From contig CAKVAS010000029.1 of assembly GCA_934725015.1 (NCBI GenBank), forward strand, positions 1 to 23,321: DNA of 23,321 nucleotides, read 5' to 3'. The notes beneath the pieces were generated by a model. That model did not search any database and was not told the DNA's origin. It saw only the letters and a list, made by a program, of their open reading frames with translations. A program made the position numbers and the translations under genes. Shown in pieces: positions 13,716 to 22,229 of the stretch. Position 1 is the first letter of the stretch. Each line of letters opens with the position of its first letter. This stretch comes from an uncultured Bacteroidales bacterium (GTDB lineage Bacteria; Bacteroidota; Bacteroidia; Bacteroidales; UBA932).

Positions 13716-15752
13716 TCAAAACAGTAAGTCCATCACCTGATTGAAGACATTTTCGGCGGTGAAGCCGAGCTTCTCGTCGAGCACCTTGTACGGAGCGGAG
13801 AAGCCGAAGCTCTCGAGTCCATAGACGGTGCCGTTAGAGCCCACGAGACCCTGAAGGGTCACCGGCAGGCCGGCGGTAAGGCCGAAGACATTGGCTCCTG
13901 CGGGGATGACCTCGTCCTGATACTCCTCGCTCTGGCTGCGGAACAGCCCTTCGGAAGGAGCTGATACGATGCGGCAGCGGATGCCATTCTCACGCAGAAG
14001 CGCCGCGCCGGCAACCAGCGTCGCCACCTCTGAGCCAGAAGCCACGAGAACGACCTCGTTTCTTCCGAGACCGTGGTCATGAAGCTTGTCCGAGTCGGCC
14101 ACTATATATGCGCCCATGGCAACCTGCGAGTAGTCATTCTCCTCAGGAAGGCTCTTGATGTTCTGTCTTGACAGAATCAGGGCTGTCGGGGTCTTCACGT
14201 TCTCCATCGCCAGTTTCCATGCCTGAGTCGTCTCCTCGGAGTCGGCCGGACGGAGCACGAGCATGGAGTTCTCCCCGTGGTGGTTCCTCAGCTTCTCCAT
14301 CAGCCGAATCTGCGCCTCCTGCTCCACAGGCTCGTGGGTAGGTCCGTCCTCGCCGACACGGAACGCGTCATGCGACCAGATGAACTTCACCGGAACCTCC
14401 ATCAGGGCAGCCATCCTCACGGCCGGCTTCATGTAGTCCGAGAACACGAAGAAAGTCGCACAGGCAGGTATCACGCCCCCGTGAAGCGCCATTCCGATGC
14501 AGCAGCACGCCATCGTCAGTTCTGACACGCCCGCCTGGAAGAACGCCCCGGAGAAATCCCCTGCCGTGAACGCGTGGGTCTTCTTGAGGAAACCGTCAGT
14601 CTTGTCAGAGTTGGAAAGGTCGGCTGACGCGACTATCATGTTCTCCACCTCGACGGCGAGCGTTCCGAGTACAGCCGCTGACGCGCCTCGGGTGGAGTCG
14701 TCCCTCTTCTGCTGAATTGCCTTCCAGTCAAGCTCGGGAGCCTCGCCGGAGAACCATTTTGCCTTCTTGGCAGCAAGTTCCGGACTGGCGGCAGCCCACC
14801 GAGCCTCGGCGGCCCTGCGCTCCGCGACAATCTTGAGCAGTTCCTCGCGGCGCGCTGCATAGATTGCCTCCGTTTCCGGGAAAATCACGAACGGTGCCTC
14901 AGGGTCTCCTCCGAGAGCCTTCACGGTGTTTATGTAGGCCTCGCCGCCGAGAGGAGCGCCGTGGGTGGCACAGCAGTTCTCGTAGCTCGAGCCGTCGGCA
15001 CGGAGGGCGCCCTTGCCCATCACTGTGTTGCCGATGATGAGGGTCGGCTTTCCGACAGCCTTCAGAGCCTCGTCGAGAGCCGCACGAATCTGAACGACGT
15101 CGTTTCCGTCAATCTCAATCACGTTCCAGTGCCATGCACGGTACTTTGCTGCGACATCTTCGTTATCCACGGCCGCCGTCTCCGTTGAGAGCTGGATGCG
15201 GTTGGAGTCGTAGAACATTATGAGGTTGTCCAGCCCGAGAGTGCCGGCGATGCGTCCGGAACCCTGCGAGATTTCCTCCTGAATGCCTCCGTCCGAGATG
15301 TAGGCATAAATCCGCTGGTTCATCACCTCTCCCAGACGCGCCTTGAGGAACTTTGCGGCGATTGCCGCTCCGACGGCGAAGGTATGGCCCTGGCCGAGCG
15401 GACCGGAGGTGTTCTCAATCCCCCTCTCCACGCAGCGCTCCGGATGTCCCGGCGTCGGGCTCCCCCACTGGCGGAACTGCGCGAGTTCGTCCAGCGTGAA
15501 CTTTCCGGTGAAGGCAAGCGTGGAGTAGAGCATCGTGCTCATATGTCCCGGGTCCAAGAAGAAACGGTCACGTCCCTCCCAGAACGGATTTTCCGGGTCA
15601 TAGACAAGGTACTCGGAATATAGCACGTTGATGAAGTCGGCCCCGCCCATCGCGCCGCCCGGGTGTCCGGACTTGGCCTTTTCAACCATAGAAGCCGCCA
15701 ACACACGGATGTTGTCGGCGGCTCTGTTCATATTCTTAACGTCATTCTTCAT
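13716..15752 (-). CDS. tkt: transketolase
   Basis: A 678-residue thiamine-diphosphate enzyme of the pentose phosphate pathway, moving two-carbon units between sugar phosphates in the cytoplasm. Motifs in order: 'SGHPGGAMGGADF' near the N-terminus, 'DPGHMSTMLYS', 'GPLGQG', and 'SDGGIQEEISQGSGRIAGTL', the cofactor- and metal-binding loop. The pyrimidine-binding domain has 'HDAFRVGEDGPTHEPVEQEA', with the catalytic histidine and glutamate region. I chose ATG 15752 because the sequence then begins MKNDVKNMNRAADNIR as homologues do; the frame stays open to 15872 but those extra 40 residues run across the intergenic hairpin. It lies 145 bases downstream of tpiA on the same strand with no promoter box between, so a tpiA-tkt operon is likely. 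Confidence 0.95.
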   Translation of the reverse strand: MKNDVKNMNRAADNIRVLAASMVEKAKSGHPGGAMGGADFINVLYSEYLVYDPENPFWEGRDRFFLDPGHMSTMLYSTLAFTGKFTLDELAQFRQWGSPTPGHPERCVERGIENTSGPLGQGHTFAVGAAIAAKFLKARLGEVMNQRIYAYISDGGIQEEISQGSGRIAGTLGLDNLIMFYDSNRIQLSTETAAVDNEDVAAKYRAWHWNVIEIDGNDVVQIRAALDEALKAVGKPTLIIGNTVMGKGALRADGSSYENCCATHGAPLGGEAYINTVKALGGDPEAPFVIFPETEAIYAARREELLKIVAERRAAEARWAAASPELAAKKAKWFSGEAPELDWKAIQQKRDDSTRGASAAVLGTLAVEVENMIVASADLSNSDKTDGFLKKTHAFTAGDFSGAFFQAGVSELTMACCCIGMALHGGVIPACATFFVFSDYMKPAVRMAALMEVPVKFIWSHDAFRVGEDGPTHEPVEQEAQIRLMEKLRNHHGENSMLVLRPADSEETTQAWKLAMENVKTPTALILSRQNIKSLPEENDYSQVAMGAYIVADSDKLHDHGLGRNEVVLVASGSEVATLVAGAALLRENGIRCRIVSAPSEGLFRSQSEEYQDEVIPAGANVFGLTAGLPVTLQGLVGSNGTVYGLESFGFSAPYKVLDEKLGFTAENVFNQVMDLLF

Positions 15753-15811
15753 AATGCAAGAGACTTGGTAGTGATGGGATGCATAAAAGACGGAGTGCAA
15801 GGCTTGCGAAA

Positions 15812-15853
15812 TCTTTTTAACCGGAGCAACCTCCCGGTTGTGAGGATTAAAAA
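15812..15853 (-). repeat. 42-nt hairpin element, copy 2 (between tpiA and tkt)
   Basis: On the minus strand the same core as copy 1 (AATCCTCACAACC...AGGTTGCTCCGGTT), with inner stem CAACC/GGTTG, a GGGA loop and a different outer stem, CTTTTTAA/TTAAAAAG. It is in sense orientation after tpiA, as copy 1 is after the flavoprotein gene. The tail again has CCTTGCA and a T-rich run. Confidence 0.75.
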
Positions 15854-15897
15854 GTTGAGCATAACGAAGCAATCCGCTCTTTTAGGCACCCATCACA

Positions 15898-16650
15898 TTA
15901 GAATGAGAGAGCGATGGCAATGAAGTCATCAGCCTTGAGCGCAGCGCCTCCGATGAGGCCGCCGTCGATGTCAGGCTGAGCGAAAAGCTCCTTCGCGTTT
16001 GACGGCTTGCAGCTTCCGCCGTAGAGTATGGTGATTTCCTCGGCAAGCGCCCCGAACTTCTCGGCGAGCACCTTCCGCACGCAGGCGTGGATTTCCTCGG
16101 CCTGCTCGGCAGTAGCGGTCTTGCCGGTTCCGATGGCCCAGACAGGCTCATAGGCCACGATTACCTTCGCCATCTCCTCCGGAGTGAGAGTGTAGAGCAC
16201 GTTCTTCACCTGCTCGGTGACAACATCAAAATGCTTTCCTGCCTCGCGCTGCTCAAGGTTCTCGCCGATGCAGAAAATCGGTGAAAGGCCGGCGGCAAGG
16301 GCAAGGTGAATCTTGTCAACAAGCTTCGCGTCTGTCTCGCCGTAGTACTGACGGCGCTCGGAATGCCCGAGGATGGTGTATTCGCAGCCTACTGAAGCGA
16401 GCATGTTCACAGCCACCTCTCCTGTGTAGGCTCCCTTCTCCTTGTCGGCGCAGTTCTGTGCGGAAAGACCGACCGCGGTGCCCTTGACGACCTCAGAGAC
16501 CGGTGCAAGATGCACGAACGGAGGTGCGATAATCAGTTTCACGTCAGAAGGAACCTCAGCCGACTTTGCGACCACTGCCTTTGCGAGCTCTACGCCCTCA
16601 GGAACTGTAGTGTTCATCTTCCAGTTGCCTGCAACGATGTGTTTTCTCAT
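15898..16650 (-). CDS. tpiA: triosephosphate isomerase
   Basis: A 250-residue TIM-barrel enzyme interconverting dihydroxyacetone phosphate and glyceraldehyde 3-phosphate in glycolysis. All catalytic elements are present: AGNWKMN with the substrate lysine at about residue 12, 'ILGHSERRQYYGETD' with the catalytic histidine, and 'AYEPVWAIGTGKTATAEQAE', the glutamate and flexible loop. 'ILYGGSCKPSNAKE' and 'DGGLIGGAALKADDF' form the phosphate-binding end. The length is normal. A TAAATTTG box (16719-16726) lies about 70 bases upstream on the same strand, giving its own promoter divergent from tyrS. The 42-nt hairpin follows and then tkt, so central sugar metabolism is grouped here. Confidence 0.97.
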   Translation of the reverse strand: MRKHIVAGNWKMNTTVPEGVELAKAVVAKSAEVPSDVKLIIAPPFVHLAPVSEVVKGTAVGLSAQNCADKEKGAYTGEVAVNMLASVGCEYTILGHSERRQYYGETDAKLVDKIHLALAAGLSPIFCIGENLEQREAGKHFDVVTEQVKNVLYTLTPEEMAKVIVAYEPVWAIGTGKTATAEQAEEIHACVRKVLAEKFGALAEEITILYGGSCKPSNAKELFAQPDIDGGLIGGAALKADDFIAIALSF

Positions 16651-16718
16651 CTCAATGAATATTTAATTGTTATGTATTTCACAAACCGGCGCACTGAATC
16701 CGTGTGCCCAAATCCCTG

Positions 16719-16726
16719 CAAATTTA
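16719..16726 (-). promoter_or_regulatory. -7 box TAAATTTG of tpiA
   Basis: Exact TAnnTTTG match on the minus strand, giving a leader of about 60 bases before the ATG at 16650. No clear -33 TTG. Confidence 0.55.
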
Positions 16727-16750
16727 CGAATCTGTTTTGAATAAATGAAG

Positions 16751-16789
16751 AAAAAAGGCGGCATATCCCGTAAAATGAGAAAATGCCGC
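16751..16789 (-). terminator. terminator-like hairpin between tyrS and tpiA promoters
   Basis: On the minus strand GCGGCAT pairs with ATGCCGC over 7 bp with an 18-base loop, and TTTTTT follows within two bases. It sits upstream of the tpiA promoter, so it could insulate tpiA from antisense transcription through tyrS. Confidence 0.45.
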
Positions 16790-16822
16790 GATGCAATTTG
16801 CGCAAAAGTAATGATTTTTTAC

Positions 16823-16830
16823 TACATTTG
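16823..16830 (+). promoter_or_regulatory. -7 box TACATTTG of tyrS
   Basis: Exact TAnnTTTG match, 62 bases before the ATG at 16893. TTTG at 16797-16800 is a candidate -33 element with a slightly long 22-base spacer. Confidence 0.55.
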
Positions 16831-16892
16831 CGATTCTTGCCCCAAAGGGACCGTACATACTATATAATGATAAGGAAAAAACAAGTCATCCG

Positions 16893-18182
16893 ATGAAGAA
16901 TTTTGTTGAGGAACTGAAATGGAGAGGCATGATTCAGGACATCATGCCGGGAACTGAGGAAAAGCTTATGGAAGGGCCGACGGCCGCCTATGTGGGAATT
17001 GACCCCACTGCGGATTCGCTGCACATCGGCCACATGGTCAGCATCATGATTCTCAAGCACTTCCAGAACTGCGGCCACAAGCCTTTTGCGCTCATAGGCG
17101 GCGCCACCGGAATGATCGGCGACCCTTCGATGAAGTCTCAGGAGCGCAACCTTCTCGACGAGGAGACCCTCGCGCACAACGTGGCCTGCATAAAGAGGCA
17201 GCTGTCCCGTTTCCTCGACTTTGATTCCGGGGCGGAGAACTGCGCCGAGCTCGTGAACAACTACGACTGGATGAAGGGCTGGAGCTTCCTCGATTTCACA
17301 CGAGACATCGGAAAGCACATCACCGTGAACTACATGATGGCAAAGGACAGCGTGAAGAAGAGGCTCTCAAGCGAGTCCCGCGAGGGAATGTCCTTCACCG
17401 AGTTCACCTACCAGCTGCTTCAGGGCTACGATTTCCTCTACCTCTACGAGCACAAGGGCTGCACGCTCCAGATGGGCGGCGCGGACCAGTGGGGCAACAT
17501 CACCACCGGTTCGGAACTCATCCGCCGTATGCTCGGCAAGGAGGCCTACGCGCTCACCTGCCCTCTCATCACCAAGGCCGACGGCGGCAAGTTCGGAAAG
17601 ACGGAGAAGGGAAACATCTGGCTCGACCCGGAGCGTACCTCGCCTTACCAGTTCTACCAGTTCTGGCTCAACGTGAGCGACGATGACGCGGCGAAATACA
17701 TAAAGATTTTCACGATGCTCGACAAGGAGACCATCGACGCCGCGATTGCAGCGCACGCGGAGAATCCGGGAGCGCGATCGCTCCAGAAGCTGCTCGCGAA
17801 GGAAGTCACGGTCATGGTTCACGGGGAGAAGGAATATGAGAACGCGGTGGCGGCGTCCGGCATTCTCTTCGGCAACGCCACCTCCGACCAGCTGAAGGCC
17901 CTCGACGAGAAGACTTTCCTTCAGGTCTTTGACGGCGTACAGACCTTCGCCATTTCTCCTGACAAGCTCCCCTGCAACATCATAGACCTCCTCTCCGTGG
18001 AGACCGCGTTCTTCCCGTCAAAGGGCGAATGCCGCAAGATGATTCAGGGCAACGGGGTCAGCATAAACAAGGAAAAGGTCAGCGACATCAACGCTCAGAT
18101 AGGCTTCGAGTCGGTGCTCGACGGCAAGTACATCCTCGCCCAGAAGGGAAAAAAGAACTACTGCATCATCCGGGTGGAATAA
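16893..18182 (+). CDS. tyrS: tyrosyl-tRNA synthetase
   Basis: A 429-residue class I aminoacyl-tRNA synthetase that charges tRNA-Tyr. The HIGH motif appears as 'LHIGHMVSIM' at about residues 46-55, and the KMSKS loop as 'KFGKTEKGNIWLD', the KFGKT variant normal for bacterial TyrRS. The tyrosine-binding 'YQLLQGYDF' and 'GGADQWGNI' motifs are present. The C-terminal 80 residues contain the S4-like RNA-binding domain ('GECRKMIQGNGVSINKEKV'). The length is typical. It is a single gene with its own promoter box and a strong terminator, and it is divergent from tpiA. Confidence 0.97.
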   Translation: MKNFVEELKWRGMIQDIMPGTEEKLMEGPTAAYVGIDPTADSLHIGHMVSIMILKHFQNCGHKPFALIGGATGMIGDPSMKSQERNLLDEETLAHNVACIKRQLSRFLDFDSGAENCAELVNNYDWMKGWSFLDFTRDIGKHITVNYMMAKDSVKKRLSSESREGMSFTEFTYQLLQGYDFLYLYEHKGCTLQMGGADQWGNITTGSELIRRMLGKEAYALTCPLITKADGGKFGKTEKGNIWLDPERTSPYQFYQFWLNVSDDDAAKYIKIFTMLDKETIDAAIAAHAENPGARSLQKLLAKEVTVMVHGEKEYENAVAASGILFGNATSDQLKALDEKTFLQVFDGVQTFAISPDKLPCNIIDLLSVETAFFPSKGECRKMIQGNGVSINKEKVSDINAQIGFESVLDGKYILAQKGKKNYCIIRVE

Positions 18183-18202
18183 TCTGCCCGAAACACAGCT
18201 GA

Positions 18203-18237
18203 AACGCCTCCGGACCAGCGGCTCGGAGGCGTTTTTA
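18203..18237 (+). terminator. intrinsic terminator of tyrS
   Basis: AACGCCTCCG pairs perfectly with CGGAGGCGTT around an 11-base loop, followed by TTTTT. It starts 21 bases after the tyrS stop and lies just before the convergent end of the CHAT gene, so it may serve both directions. Confidence 0.9.
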
Positions 18238-18246
18238 TTCGTGGGC

Positions 18247-21033
18247 TCAGTCAAGAAGTATGAAGCCGGCCCAGTAGAAAGGCTCGGGGAATTGGGCGCG
18301 GAGGGTCGTGCGGGCGCGGCGAAAGGCTTCCGGGACACTGCAATGACCGGAGGCGAGGGCGGAGTAGAATTCATGCATGAACAGGGACGGGGCGCGGTCG
18401 CCGGATTCCCAGAGGTTCATCAGGATGTAGCGCACGCCAGACTTTCGGAATGCGCGCTGCAGGCCATAGATGCCTTCCGGAGTGGTCTGTCCCTGCCCGG
18501 TGTCACAGGCTGAAAGGCATACGAGAGAGGTCCCGGAGAGGTCGAGAGCGGCGATTTCAGATGCGGTCAGAAGTTCGCCGCCGGACATCACGAAACCGGA
18601 GCGGTCCATCGCGCTGCTGTAGCCGTTCAGGCTTGCCGGAGAGCCGGAGCCGTCCGCGGCGTACCAGAAGCCGTGGGTTGCGAGATGAATTATGTCCGGG
18701 GACTGGCCGTCGAGAGCGCGGAATGCTGATGCAGTGCCGTCGTACCCGGAATATATGCAAGTCGGGCTTCGCTTGCCGAAAGTCCGGGATATGTCGCGGA
18801 TTTCTGTGGCGGCGGCCGGAAGCGGCGGATATGCCGTCCCATAGTCCAGATTTCCAAACAGCGCAGCGGAAAGACGGCGTACGGCGAACTTGCACGAACG
18901 ACCGGAGTTGCTTTCGCGATCGGATTTGCCAGTTCCTGAAACGGCTGCGCCAATGGTCCCAGAACCGGAGTCCCCATGGCAAATATCTACGACATCCCTC
19001 GCAGACGACAGGCGCACAACATTGAACGCATCGCCGAGCAGACGGCCGTCGGGCAGGGAGAACGACTCGAGGGGCAGCAGATGGAACGCTCCGGAGGGCA
19101 CCACATAGACATTTCCGTCCTGCGCACGGCTCTTTGAAATGAGAGCGGCAAGTGTGTCGGCAAACTCTCTTGCCTCAGGAGAATCCGTCATGCGCCACAC
19201 TCCCGCCGAACCTTCCTCAAGAAGAGCATCAGGAATCGTCGAGCAGCAGAGATACGCGAGTTCGGCATACGGGGAATCCGGAGTGATTATATACGCGCAG
19301 TACTTGTGCGTGCCGTCGGACGAGCCGAAGTCCGTCATGTCCAAAATCACGTCTCCCTCAGCAAGTGAAGCCCTGACCGCCGATGCGTCATTTTTCAGGA
19401 ATGCGCCCACATCCCCGTAGGAGGCGCACTGCGCGGACAGACGGGAATCCGCGACAGCCAGCTGCCGGGCAGTCTCGGTCAGGACTGAAGCATCGTCGCA
19501 TCCCGTACGCTCCAATTCCGAGAGCCTGCGCTGAAGGTCATTGATTTCAGAATACAGCTTTCTGTCATCCTCCGTTCCGTCACGACGGACAATCTCTGAT
19601 GCTCCGCGCTCCGAGGCAAGCAGCAGACCCTTCGCCATCAGAAGCGCATCCCATGAGCTTTCCGTGAAAGCGTCGCGCTCATGCCCGGCCTTAAGAGCGA
19701 ACGCGGACATTCTGAACGCGATGTCCAGCATCTCGGACAGGCAGGCGGCGCGAGCTTCTCCCGGAAGAAAGCGCAGCCGCTCCGCAATGCGCAAGGCAAG
19801 CCGCCGCTCCACCTCCATATAGTCCAGACTGCCGCCCTCGATGTCTCCGGCGACAGCCTTCATGTTGGCCAGATTGCAGAGAGCCTGCACAGTCATGTCA
19901 GACGATTCTCCATAAAATTTCCGACACCAGTCGAAACGCTCCGAATAAAGTCGCAGGCTGCCGTCATAATCGCCTGACTGATAGAGCGCTCCGGCAAGGA
20001 CATACCGAACTCTCATCCTTTCCGTCCATGTGTCCGCGCCGCAAAGGGCAAGGACAGAATCCGCAGCCTCATAAAGCCGTGCCGCCTCGCCCCATTTTCC
20101 GAATCTTCCGCGCATCATTGCCCTCAGTTGAAGATGGCGGGCGGCAGTAATCATATCCCTGTCACACAATGATATGGAATCGACGGCAGCAAGGCAGCGA
20201 ACCGTATCACCGGATTTCTGATAAACCTCCGCGATGTTGAAATATTCCAGCCCGACATCACTGACTTCCGGCATCGACAAAGCCATCTTCAGCATTCTGC
20301 GGCTATATTCCAAGGCATCGTCATATTCTTTCGTCTCGATGCACAAGGCACGCAGTTTCCGCAGGACATCATAGAGTTCGCCATATTCAGCGCCGTTTGA
20401 AATTCCGGAATCAAATTCACCGAGAATTTCAGAATACAAGGCCTTCGCGCGCGCCGGATTGCCGCCGCGTTCAGACTCGTCAGCAAGCATCTTGCTGCAT
20501 GAACGCCTTATGACCGGACTCTCCGTGGCACATCTAAGCGAATCGACGCTGGTTATCAGCTCCGGCATCCGGTCATCCATTCCATGTTTCCTGTAGATGC
20601 GCAGCCGTTCCCTTGTTACATCAAGCATCTCCTTTTCCATCGAGCCGTCAATCAGCGAGTCCGCAGCATCGAGTCGCGAGAGCGCACCGGCAACATCGCC
20701 GTAATATTCCTGAATAAAGGACAGCTGGGTGAGACACAGCACCGACATCGCCCGTTCACCGGCACGGGACATCCAGTAGAGGGACTGCTCGAAACTGTTC
20801 ACCGAGTCGGGGTAACGGTCAGCCCTGAACTCGTCGATTCCCCGATTCAGGAAATCCAGTCCCATATTCAGGCACTGTGTCTTGGAGAATGCCGCAGTAT
20901 CGGAAACGGCGCATGATGCGGAGCGGAAGGGCGAGGCTGCGCTCAAATCCGCAATGCCTCCGAAAAGCAGGACAAAGCAGGCAATTATGGTCGAAAACTT
21001 CATTTTCCGACAAGCTATTCTTTTATCAATCAT
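18247..21033 (-). CDS. secreted TPR-CHAT protease
   Basis: A 928-residue protein. A signal peptide follows an initial basic stretch (hydrophobic core IIACFVLLFGGIADLSA, about 15-32), placing it in the periplasm or cell envelope. Residues about 45-440 are helical TPR-type repeats. The C-terminal CHAT (caspase-HetF-associated) domain contains 'IIHLATHGF' with catalytic His at about 787 and 'LVCLSACDTGQG' with catalytic Cys at about 843; a typical 'GLQRAFRKSGVRYILMNLW' segment follows. Both dyad residues are intact, so activity is expected. The ATG at 21033 overlaps the stop of the upstream membrane-protein gene by four bases, favouring this start; an in-frame ATG at 21003 directly precedes the hydrophobic core and is an alternative. 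It is the last gene of the protease-sigma operon. TPRs may sense a ligand or partner. Confidence 0.85.
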   Translation of the reverse strand: MIDKRIACRKMKFSTIIACFVLLFGGIADLSAASPFRSASCAVSDTAAFSKTQCLNMGLDFLNRGIDEFRADRYPDSVNSFEQSLYWMSRAGERAMSVLCLTQLSFIQEYYGDVAGALSRLDAADSLIDGSMEKEMLDVTRERLRIYRKHGMDDRMPELITSVDSLRCATESPVIRRSCSKMLADESERGGNPARAKALYSEILGEFDSGISNGAEYGELYDVLRKLRALCIETKEYDDALEYSRRMLKMALSMPEVSDVGLEYFNIAEVYQKSGDTVRCLAAVDSISLCDRDMITAARHLQLRAMMRGRFGKWGEAARLYEAADSVLALCGADTWTERMRVRYVLAGALYQSGDYDGSLRLYSERFDWCRKFYGESSDMTVQALCNLANMKAVAGDIEGGSLDYMEVERRLALRIAERLRFLPGEARAACLSEMLDIAFRMSAFALKAGHERDAFTESSWDALLMAKGLLLASERGASEIVRRDGTEDDRKLYSEINDLQRRLSELERTGCDDASVLTETARQLAVADSRLSAQCASYGDVGAFLKNDASAVRASLAEGDVILDMTDFGSSDGTHKYCAYIITPDSPYAELAYLCCSTIPDALLEEGSAGVWRMTDSPEAREFADTLAALISKSRAQDGNVYVVPSGAFHLLPLESFSLPDGRLLGDAFNVVRLSSARDVVDICHGDSGSGTIGAAVSGTGKSDRESNSGRSCKFAVRRLSAALFGNLDYGTAYPPLPAAATEIRDISRTFGKRSPTCIYSGYDGTASAFRALDGQSPDIIHLATHGFWYAADGSGSPASLNGYSSAMDRSGFVMSGGELLTASEIAALDLSGTSLVCLSACDTGQGQTTPEGIYGLQRAFRKSGVRYILMNLWESGDRAPSLFMHEFYSALASGHCSVPEAFRRARTTLRAQFPEPFYWAGFILLD

Positions 21034-21482
21034 CTATTTGTCAAGATTCTGCTTTCCAACTCGTCAAGTCTGGAAATCACGTCGTCAATCAGCATTCTCT
21101 CGTACTCAGCCCGGGCCTTCAGGCTGTCAATCCGCTCGGAAGCGAGACTGACATCGCCGGCCGAAATCATAGAATCAATCTGCCGCAAGGCCGTCTCATA
21201 CGACGTTCCGCCGCGAAGCACAGGCTCCGGAGCAACGGGATTTTTCGGGCTTATGAAGACCGTCGTCACAAAAAACATAACAATAGCCGCGGCACAGGAA
21301 GCGGCAAGCGCACTCCATGCGACTGCACGCCGGTGACGGGAACGGGTCTTCAGGCTTGCGTCCCAGCCGTCCATAATCGCCCGCTTCCCCGCGACGTCAC
21401 GCACGGCATCCCCGATTTCGCTTTCGAGCGCGGCGTCATCCATATGTTTTTCATTCATTTCCTTATTCATTTCCTCATTCAT
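21030..21482 (-). CDS. single-pass membrane protein, candidate anti-sigma factor
   Basis: A 150-residue protein with one membrane segment at about 54-77. The basic stretch KTRSRHRR directly before it predicts an N-terminus in the cytoplasm (about 50 residues, acidic/helical) and a helical C-terminal domain of about 70 residues in the periplasm. It shows no known anti-sigma domain. Its position, after the sigma-factor gene and overlapping the TPR-CHAT gene by four bases, makes it the natural membrane partner for both. I infer a role as anti-sigma factor or protease-controlled tether. The N-terminus is made of repeated 12-base units (MNEE MNKE MNEK), each with an ATG preceded by AGGAA, so the true start could be 21482, 21470 or 21458. 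Confidence 0.6.
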   Translation of the reverse strand: MNEEMNKEMNEKHMDDAALESEIGDAVRDVAGKRAIMDGWDASLKTRSRHRRAVAWSALAASCAAAIVMFFVTTVFISPKNPVAPEPVLRGGTSYETALRQIDSMISAGDVSLASERIDSLKARAEYERMLIDDVISRLDELESRILTNR

Positions 21483-21596
21483 TTCGTAATTCTCGGTTCA
21501 GTCTTAATCCATCCTTTCCTAACATTCCCCGATAAAGAAACCGTCAAAACTCAATCCCAATAACCCGCTTTACTCACCCATATCATAGCTGCTTCA

Positions 21597-22226
21597 TCAG
21601 ATGCCTGCAGTCCGGAACGTATCGCCTACACGAGCCTTGAGCAGTGCGAGGCATTTGGACTTTCCGGTCTTGAGCCCGTTGTAGGACTGGTTCTCAGCAC
21701 GCTTGGCAAGGATTTCCTCAAGGCTCATGTTCTTGTAGTAGAACATAGTGAGTATTTCCCGGCAACGGTGCGGCAGGGTCATGAAGGACTGACGCACAAT
21801 CTGTTCGCGCATAAGTTCCGGAGACCTGTCCCACCACAGCGGCTCTTCCGCAGCAAGCTCGCGCCACTCCTCAATAGCCTCGACACTCCCCTTTTCGCGC
21901 AGCCGTTCAAGGTAGAGGTTACGCACAATCCTCATGAAATAGCCGGAGAGTTCCGAAATCTCCGCGACGATGCCGCTCCTGCGCATGGCAACGACCTTTC
22001 CCTCCGCGACATATATGCTCCCGCGCTCAATCTTTTCCCACAGAATCACGAACGAGTCCTGAAACAGGTCGTTCTTCCCGTCGGCGCCGATGCTTCCGTA
22101 TTTCGCGGTGCCCCGGTCGAACAGGCTGCGGCATTTCCTGTAGAAATGCATCTGAATGTCAGCATCCCCGGAATGTATGCCACGGACATACTCGACGTCA
22201 GAATATTTTTTCCAAATCAGTCTCAT
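21597..22226 (-). CDS. RNA polymerase sigma factor, ECF-like sigma-70 family
   Basis: A 209-residue sigma factor. Region 2 lies at about residues 20-115 ('DLFQDSFVILWEKI', then 'LSGYFMRIVRNLYLERLREK', the core-binding and -10-reading helices) and region 4 at about 145-200 ('LPHRCREILTMFYYKNMSLEEI', a helix-turn-helix that reads the -35-type element). There is no region 1 or 3, as in ECF sigma factors. It starts three bases after the stop of the caspase gene and is followed, after a 114-base gap without a clear promoter, by the membrane-protein gene. In Bacteroidota ECF factors are commonly held by a co-encoded membrane anti-sigma; here the partner is novel and is bracketed by proteases. Confidence 0.9.
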   Translation of the reverse strand: MRLIWKKYSDVEYVRGIHSGDADIQMHFYRKCRSLFDRGTAKYGSIGADGKNDLFQDSFVILWEKIERGSIYVAEGKVVAMRRSGIVAEISELSGYFMRIVRNLYLERLREKGSVEAIEEWRELAAEEPLWWDRSPELMREQIVRQSFMTLPHRCREILTMFYYKNMSLEEILAKRAENQSYNGLKTGKSKCLALLKARVGDTFRTAGI

Positions 22227-22229
22227 ATC

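Noticed and set aside
15753..15872. 40-residue N-terminal extension of transketolase
   Set aside because: It crosses the 42-nt hairpin element and has no counterpart in transketolases; the ATG at 15752 fits.
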